A stretch of 64,000 nucleotides of DNA from positions 62,001 to 126,000 of the forward strand of contig NZ_JAQV02000016.1 of the NCBI RefSeq assembly GCF_000732485.2, written 5' to 3'. Made by a program: the position numbers and the translations under genes. Under the pieces are notes generated by a model. The model made no database searches. It saw only the letters and a program-made list of their open reading frames with translations, and had not been told where the DNA came from. The first letter of the stretch is position 1. Every line of letters begins with the position of its first letter. Shown here piece by piece: positions 59,017 through 64,000 of the stretch. The DNA is from Bacillus sp. SJS (GTDB lineage Bacteria; Bacillota; Bacilli; Bacillales; Bacillaceae).

Positions 59017-60063
59017 TTACAAATCATCAAATCCATTATCCACATTATTTACTTTCGTATACTGCCGTGATTTCTGCTCAAAGAAATCGGATTTGCCGAG
59101 GTCGACTTCTTCGTAAGCTTTGATCCACTTAAGCGGATTTGTCCTGTACCCTTCAAACGGACGGTCATAGCCGAGCTGATTGGAGCGGACGTTGGCATAA
59201 AACTTAATGTAATCCTCGACGTCCTTCATGCTGATGCCTTCGATTTTATTGCCTAGTATATGGCGGCCCCACTCAATTTCAAGATCGGCGGCTTCTACAA
59301 TGGTGCTTTCCACGAACACTTTCAAATCGGGTGTATCATATTCGGGATATTGTACAAGCACCTCTCTGAAGATTTTCACGAACAAATCGACGTGAATTTG
59401 TTCATCGCGGTTGATGTAGTTGATCATCGTGCTCGTCGCGACCATTTTCTGATTGCGGGCGAGGTTATAAAAGAAGGCGAATCCTGAGTAGAAAAACAGG
59501 CCTTCGAGAATGACGTCATAAACAAGCGACTTAAGCAGGTTTTCAACATTTGCGTTTTCTGCAAAAGCCTTATAGCCGTTAGTGACAAAGTCATTCCGTT
59601 CTCTTAGTATTTCCTCGCTCCGCCAATACTCGAATACTTCCTCCTGCTTGTTTTTCGGAACGATGCTGGAGAGTACATATGAGTAGGAATGATTGTGAAT
59701 GACCTCCTGCTGGGCAAGCATAATCATGAGCGCGTTAATGCTGGAGTCTGTGATGTAGTCAGCGACTTTTCCTGCATAATCGGTTTGAATGCTGTCGAGC
59801 AGGGCGAGAAGCCCAATGATTTTCAGGAAGGCGTCCTTTTCATACTCATCGAGGTCTTTAAATTGCTTAACATCCTGAGACATATTGATTTCAAACGGTG
59901 TCCAGAAGTTCGATAGCATTTTTTTATATTTGGAATACGCCCACGGATAGGCGACATCATCCCAGTTCAAAATGTTGGAGCTCCGGCCGTTGATCAGGGC
60001 AGTTGAACGATTCGGCGCATCCGGATCCATAATGGTCCGCTGCGACAGGGCAATATCTGTCAT
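59017..60063 (-). CDS. nrdB: Class I ribonucleotide reductase, beta subunit
   Basis: A 348-residue diiron radical subunit. Metal ligands: Asp in LLALLDSIQTDYAG, Glu and His in QQEVIHNHSYSYVL, Glu in VILEGLFFYSGFAF, and Glu/His in NRDEQIHVDLFVK. The radical Tyr lies four residues after the His in HNHSY, as expected for class Ia/Ib enzymes with a tyrosyl radical. C-terminus VDNGFDDL would bind the alpha subunit. It follows nrdA by 12 bp and is under the same cobalamin riboswitch. Confidence 0.93.
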   Translation of the reverse strand: MTDIALSQRTIMDPDAPNRSTALINGRSSNILNWDDVAYPWAYSKYKKMLSNFWTPFEINMSQDVKQFKDLDEYEKDAFLKIIGLLALLDSIQTDYAGKVADYITDSSINALMIMLAQQEVIHNHSYSYVLSSIVPKNKQEEVFEYWRSEEILRERNDFVTNGYKAFAENANVENLLKSLVYDVILEGLFFYSGFAFFYNLARNQKMVATSTMINYINRDEQIHVDLFVKIFREVLVQYPEYDTPDLKVFVESTIVEAADLEIEWGRHILGNKIEGISMKDVEDYIKFYANVRSNQLGYDRPFEGYRTNPLKWIKAYEEVDLGKSDFFEQKSRQYTKVNNVDNGFDDL

Positions 60064-60075
60064 CTGTTTTTCCTC

Positions 60076-62349
60076 CTAGCTCGCGCATGAATCGCAGTCT
60101 TCAATCAGGCTGGAAGTGGAGCGGACATAATACGTTGTTTTAAGTCCTGCATTCCAGGCGCCCATGTGAAGAGCAAGCAATTCCTTTGCTTTGATCGTAT
60201 TCAAAACGTAAAAGTTAAATGAGATCGATTGATCGATATGGCGCTGTCTCGCCGCATTCTGTTCAATGCTCCAATGCTGATCCGTGAAATAGGCGGATTT
60301 ATAATACCAGGTCGTTTCCGGGCTCAAATCAGGGGCCGTCACCGGAATCTTGTAGTCTTTCTTTTCTTCCGAATAAACCTTTTGAAAAATCGGATCAATA
60401 CTTGCTGTGCTGCCGGCAATGATGGAGGTGGAAGCATTTGGGGCGACGGCCATCAGATAGCCGTTCCGCATGCCGTTTTCAGCGATTTGCTGCTGCAGTT
60501 CCTGCCATTCTTCAGAACGGTAGCCTCGGTTCTCAAAATAAGTGCCTGTTTCCCAGCCGGACCCTTCAAATGCCGGATAAGATCCTTTTTCCTTCGCAAG
60601 CTCCGAGCTCGCCTGGATGGTCAAAAAGGAAATTTTCTCATATAGCTTATCGGCGTACTGTACCGCTTCCTCACTTTCCCACTTAATCCCTTCAAGAGCT
60701 AGAAGATGATGCCAGCCAAAGGTTCCGAGTCCGATTGCGCGGTATTTGGAATTGGTGAGCTTCGCCTGCAGAACTGGTATTTCGTTTAAATCGATAACGT
60801 TATCAAGCATTCGAACCTGGATCGGGACAAGGCGTTCAAGCACATCCTCTCTAACTGCTTTAGCAAGGCTGATGGAAGAGAGATTGCATACAACAAAATC
60901 CCCGGGTGTTTTCACCGTAATGATTTTTCCATCCTCTGTATATTGTTCATCCATCGTGGTAGCGCTTTGGTTTTGGGTGATTTCTGTACAAAGATTGGTA
61001 CAATATACCATTCCAGCATGTGCATTGGCATTCATCCGGTTCACTTCATCCCGGTAGAACATAAACGGTGTTCCGGATTCCAGCTGGCTGATCATGATCC
61101 GCTTCATAATATCAATTGCCGGAATGATTTCCTTCGCCAAATCAGGGTGGCGGACACATTCCCAATATTTTTCACGGAAGCTGCCGCTGCCTTTTTTCTC
61201 GTCAAAAAAATCCTCCAGGCTGTAGCCGAGTGTTTTCCTGACCTCATGCGGGTCGAATAAATACCAGTCACCGCGTTCCTCAACCTGTTCCATGAAAAGA
61301 TCCGGCAGACAGACGCCCGTGAACAAGTCATGGGTGCGGAGACGTTCATCTCCATTGTTCAGTTTTGAATCAAGGAATGAGAAAATGTCCTTGTGCCATA
61401 CATCCAGGTAAACCGCAATCGCGCCTTTTCTTTGGCCAAGCTGATCCACGCTGACCGCCGTATTGTTGAGCTGCTTCATCCACGGAAGCACACCGGAGGA
61501 AACGCCTTTGAATCCGCGGATATCACTGCCGCGGCTGCGGATTTTACCAAGATAGACACCGATGCCGCCGCCGCTTTTCGAAAGATTCGCAATGTCTGTG
61601 TTGCTGTCAAAAATCCCCTGCAAACTGTCGTCAATTGTATCGATAAAGCAGCTGGACAGCTGACCGACGGATTTCCCTGCATTTGATAGAGTAGGAGTCG
61701 CAACCGTCATATAAAGATTGCTCAGCGCCCAGTATGCTTCTTTTACGAGGTGGATCCTGTGCTCCGCCGGCTCTTTTGCCATCAGGGTCATTGCAATGAT
61801 CATAAACCGTTCCTGAGGAAGCTCCATCACATTTTTGCTGTAGTCGCGGGCAATGTAGCGGTCAGCAAGTGTCCGGAGTCCAATATAGGTGAAGAGCAGA
61901 TCGCGGTCCGGATCGATTATCTCGCCCAGCTCGCTGATTTCTTTTGGGCTATAGACTTGCGGAATCAGATCTCCGTAAATGCCGATGCTATGAAGCTTAT
62001 CGACTAATTCAAGAAATGATCCGTACTGCTCTCTTTTTTCATAGCCCCTGCTTTTGGCCGCTTCAGCATAGAGCTGATCCAAATACAGACGGGCACAGAA
62101 GTATGTCCAATCCGGCTCAAGCTCGGATATATTGGCCAAGCCTTCTAATATGCTTAGGTTTTTTATTTGTTTTTCTGTATATGTATCTCTGGATGCAATC
62201 AATTCTTTTAATCTCTCTGTAAAGTGATGCAAATCAAGGTGGGGGAAGTCCGTCCCGGCTTCCTGAATCCATTGAGTAAAGTCATGTTCGTCAAACGGCC
62301 CTTTTATCCCTTTTTCATGGGTAATCATCGTCATCGTATCGGTTGTCAT
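60076..62349 (-). CDS. nrdA: Class I ribonucleotide reductase, alpha subunit
   Basis: A 757-residue catalytic subunit that reduces ribonucleotides to deoxyribonucleotides. Active-site features: SVGQLSSCFIDTIDD (Cys), SGGGIGVYLGKIRSRG, the NxCxE motif in YCTNLCTEITQN with the thiyl Cys, MAVAPNASTSIIAGSTASID, and the redox Cys pair at the end, EDCDSCAS. The N-terminus lacks an ATP-cone. The start at 62349 has GGAGGAGG 6 nt upstream; the open frame running further upstream crosses the terminator and riboswitch and is not coding. Confidence 0.95.
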   Translation of the reverse strand: MTTDTMTMITHEKGIKGPFDEHDFTQWIQEAGTDFPHLDLHHFTERLKELIASRDTYTEKQIKNLSILEGLANISELEPDWTYFCARLYLDQLYAEAAKSRGYEKREQYGSFLELVDKLHSIGIYGDLIPQVYSPKEISELGEIIDPDRDLLFTYIGLRTLADRYIARDYSKNVMELPQERFMIIAMTLMAKEPAEHRIHLVKEAYWALSNLYMTVATPTLSNAGKSVGQLSSCFIDTIDDSLQGIFDSNTDIANLSKSGGGIGVYLGKIRSRGSDIRGFKGVSSGVLPWMKQLNNTAVSVDQLGQRKGAIAVYLDVWHKDIFSFLDSKLNNGDERLRTHDLFTGVCLPDLFMEQVEERGDWYLFDPHEVRKTLGYSLEDFFDEKKGSGSFREKYWECVRHPDLAKEIIPAIDIMKRIMISQLESGTPFMFYRDEVNRMNANAHAGMVYCTNLCTEITQNQSATTMDEQYTEDGKIITVKTPGDFVVCNLSSISLAKAVREDVLERLVPIQVRMLDNVIDLNEIPVLQAKLTNSKYRAIGLGTFGWHHLLALEGIKWESEEAVQYADKLYEKISFLTIQASSELAKEKGSYPAFEGSGWETGTYFENRGYRSEEWQELQQQIAENGMRNGYLMAVAPNASTSIIAGSTASIDPIFQKVYSEEKKDYKIPVTAPDLSPETTWYYKSAYFTDQHWSIEQNAARQRHIDQSISFNFYVLNTIKAKELLALHMGAWNAGLKTTYYVRSTSSLIEDCDSCAS

Positions 62350-62372
62350 AGCCATCCTCCTCCAAGGGAAAA

Positions 62373-62403
62373 TAAAAAATCCGCTCTTGGCAATTGAGCG
62401 GAT
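62373..62403 (-). terminator. Riboswitch-controlled terminator before nrdA
   Basis: ATCCGCTC pairs with GAGCGGAT (62379-62386 with 62396-62403) and is followed on the minus strand by TTTTTTATTTT. It lies between the cobalamin aptamer and the nrdA ribosome site. Confidence 0.9.
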
Positions 62404-62472
62404 CAAACGATAGAATAAAAGAGGATCTTTTATTTCCACCGTTTCATCTTCCCAATCCCCGGGAAAAGCGAA

Positions 62473-62635
62473 ACATATCCAGCATCGGCAGGTCTCCTGA
62501 CTTGTGCTTCCTCCTACTTTGAGCCCTTCCCGTACGAAGCCGTACAGTGGTATGCCCATTTCGTCACACTTACAGTTGCGGGGACAGTTCCGGTATCTCA
62601 CCGGATTCCCTTTTAAGCTAATCTTAGCACCGTTT
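62473..62635 (-). promoter_or_regulatory. Adenosylcobalamin riboswitch
   Basis: Read on the minus strand the hallmarks of the cobalamin aptamer occur in order: AAAAGGGAATCCGGTGAGAT, CCGGAACTGTCCCCGCAACT, GTAAGTGTGACG, CCACTGTACGG, GGGAAGG, and AGTCAGGAGACCTGCC. Together with the terminator downstream, this implies that nrdAB is shut off when B12 is plentiful. Confidence 0.96.
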
Positions 62636-62845
62636 GCTGTGGAATATAATCAATATATAGTAGTTTGTTTTTTGTTTGTATTCTATATCTTGTGTTTTGT
62701 ATAGATACATATTATAGGACAAGAATGCAGATTTCAACTATTTACCGTCAAAAATATTCTTTTTTATTTATTCGGATGTGCTTGACAACAGCGCGGCCCA
62801 CCGTTTGTAATGATAAGAACAAATCCTAAACGTTAGAGGTGCACA

Positions 62846-63703
62846 ATGAAAATCCTGATGAATACGGAACTGATTGATAGAGGGCAGGCAAAAGTAGATA
62901 TTGAAGACAGAGGGTATCAGTTTGGAGACGGTGTATACGAAGTGATCCGCGTGTATGAGGGAGAAATTTTTACAATGGATGAACACCTTCAGAGACTCGA
63001 AAGAAGTGCAGGTGAAATCAAAATCTCTCTTCCTTACAGTTTGACGGAGCTTAAAGACAGAATAAGAGAATTGGTGTCAGTGAATCAGGTATGGGACGGC
63101 GGAATCTATATGCAGGTGACAAGAGGGGTCAGCCCAAGAAATCATCTTTTTCCCGGATCAGATATTCCAGCTCAGCTGGTAGCCTATCCAATTCCATCGA
63201 AACGTCCGGAAGAGCTTCAAAAAACCGGCGTTGAGGTCATCACAGCGGAGGACATGCGCTGGAAACGATGCGACATTAAAAGCCTGAATCTTCTGTGGAA
63301 TGTGATGGCGAAACAGGAAGCTGCGGACGCAGGAAAATTTGAAACCATTTTTGTGCGGGACGGTATTGTCACAGAAGGAAGCTCCACAAATTTTTATGCG
63401 GTTAAGGATGGAACGGTTTATACGCATCCCGCCAATCACTTCATTTTGAACGGGATCACACGCCTTAAAATATTAGAAGCATGCAGAAATGCCGGGGTAA
63501 ATACAGTGGAAAAAGAAATTCAGGCATCCGAACTCGATCAGTATGAGGAAGTCTTTATCTCCTCTACAACGATCGAAGTCATGCCGATTGTAAAAATTGA
63601 CGGCAAATCCTACAGCAAAGGAAAGCCGGGACCGGTCACCCTGACGATTCAAAAAGCGTTCCGCGATTTGCTTCCCGACCGGAAAAAGGACGGCGTTTTA
63701 TAA
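62846..63703 (+). CDS. dat: D-amino-acid aminotransferase
   Basis: A 285-residue fold-type IV PLP enzyme that interconverts D-alanine and D-glutamate with their oxoacids, supplying wall precursors. Motifs: DRGYQFGDGVYEVIRVYEGE, the PLP Lys in CDIKSLNLLWNVMAKQEAAD, Glu in VRDGIVTEGSSTNFY and the phosphate-binding SSTTIEVMPIVKIDG. Length and sequence pattern agree with Bacillus DAAT. The ATG follows AGAGGTG. Single-gene unit with a strong terminator. Confidence 0.94.
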   Translation: MKILMNTELIDRGQAKVDIEDRGYQFGDGVYEVIRVYEGEIFTMDEHLQRLERSAGEIKISLPYSLTELKDRIRELVSVNQVWDGGIYMQVTRGVSPRNHLFPGSDIPAQLVAYPIPSKRPEELQKTGVEVITAEDMRWKRCDIKSLNLLWNVMAKQEAADAGKFETIFVRDGIVTEGSSTNFYAVKDGTVYTHPANHFILNGITRLKILEACRNAGVNTVEKEIQASELDQYEEVFISSTTIEVMPIVKIDGKSYSKGKPGPVTLTIQKAFRDLLPDRKKDGVL

Positions 63704-63723
63704 GCAGTAATAAGGAAACATTT

Positions 63724-63766
63724 AAAACCCGGGAATGCTGTTCAATATGCATTCCCGGGTTTTATT
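63724..63766 (+). terminator. Intrinsic terminator after dat
   Basis: AAAACCCGGGAATGC (63724-63738) pairs perfectly with GCATTCCCGGGTTTT (63749-63763). Confidence 0.92.
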
Positions 63767-63859
63767 ATGAGCAGCACATTGATGAAAGTGCAGTTTTAAG
63801 CTTTTCCAATGATTTAAGGTACAATAAAAGAATCTCACTGAAAGGTGCAAACGATAGAA

Positions 63860-64000
63860 ATGAAAAGTGTAAAACTGATAGCGGGAATTTCATTAGCCGC
63901 AAGCATATTGTGGATAGGCGGTTTAGGATACACGGTGAACAGCCAATTTTTTCAGCAGCCTGATCCTCCTGCAAAAATGATCACCAAAACATCTGATGCA
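63860..64000 (+). CDS. Exported or membrane-anchored protein, N-terminal part
   Basis: The frame starts MKSVKLIAGISLAASILWIG and is still open at the window end after 47 codons (...PDPPAKMITKTSDA). A basic start and one hydrophobic segment (5-26) form a signal peptide or anchor, followed by a Pro/Gln-rich linker. The ribosome site AAAGGTG lies about 11 nt upstream. Placement and N-terminus recall the YpmR-type GDSL lipases of Bacillus, but no catalytic motif is within the window. Confidence 0.65.
   Translation, partial: MKSVKLIAGISLAASILWIGGLGYTVNSQFFQQPDPPAKMITKTSDA

Noticed and set aside
62350-62601. N-terminal extension of the nrdA reading frame
   Set aside because: It translates the cobalamin riboswitch and its terminator; the true start at 62349 has a strong ribosome site.

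Overview
The window comes from a low-to-moderate GC, spore-forming, motile member of the Bacillaceae. The evidence is strong AGGAGG-type ribosome binding sites, U-rich intrinsic terminators, Bacillus-style gene neighbours (a YhdY-type MscS channel beside a SrtN-type sirtuin, a ChrS/ChrA pair, a CitS-CitT-YflP remnant), GerP-like spore proteins beside a KinB-like kinase, and sigma-D-like promoters before chemoreceptor genes. I cannot name the species. No rRNA, tRNA, CRISPR array, insertion sequence or prophage was seen.

Layout. 1-7 kb: the end of L-lactate dehydrogenase, a dispersed hairpin repeat, an AT-rich orphan gene, signal peptidase I, a CtaG/DUF2243 membrane pair, a Rieske oxygenase, an Rrf2 regulator with an NTF2-like partner, a thiol peroxidase of the glutathione peroxidase family and a VOC protein. 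7.2-7.5 kb: a tiny hydrophobic ORF with all the hallmarks of a type I toxin. 8.8-10.9 kb: a decayed citrate-sensing and citrate-binding locus (citS, citT and yflP remnants). 11-19.6 kb: small proteins, CzcD, Maa, a 102-bp higher-order tandem repeat, a CPA1 antiporter, an ECF sigma/anti-sigma pair, a nucleoside hydrolase homologue, two FluC subunits and the tail of a lost metal ATPase. 19.8-28.3 kb: Nudix, metallo-hydrolase, ChrS/ChrA, DUF3231, a TPP riboswitch with tenA, a second tandem repeat array with 21-bp period, an M50-like protein lacking its catalytic Glu, a ferritin-like protein and two acetyltransferases.

28.5-34.8 kb is a Fur-box-preceded operon for a citrate-type NRPS-independent siderophore: two IucA/IucC synthetases, an MFS exporter and a PLP decarboxylase, all overlapping or abutting. 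35.0-37.9 kb joins an ATP-grasp enzyme to a chemoreceptor behind a sigma-D-like promoter. 38.2-49.2 kb carries a MocR regulator, MscS and Sir2, a polysaccharide deacetylase, an ArsR-centred oxidoreductase/aldehyde dehydrogenase cluster and a second chemoreceptor. 49.3-53.7 kb is a complete NAD salvage operon (nrtR, nicotinamidase, pncB, nadD, nadE).

53.6-55.3 kb is an adaA-DMT transporter operon. 55.4-58.8 kb is a sporulation-flavoured region: a KinB-like kinase followed by five mutually related small proteins resembling GerP components. 59-62.6 kb is a class I ribonucleotide reductase under an adenosylcobalamin riboswitch with its own terminator. The window closes with D-amino-acid aminotransferase and the start of an exported protein.

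The most unusual items are the five-member GerP-like paralogue cluster, the coupled ATP-grasp/chemoreceptor operon, the type I toxin locus with competing RNA pairings, and the 20-21-bp-periodic intergenic arrays. All coordinates, motifs and pairings were read by eye; no database search was run.
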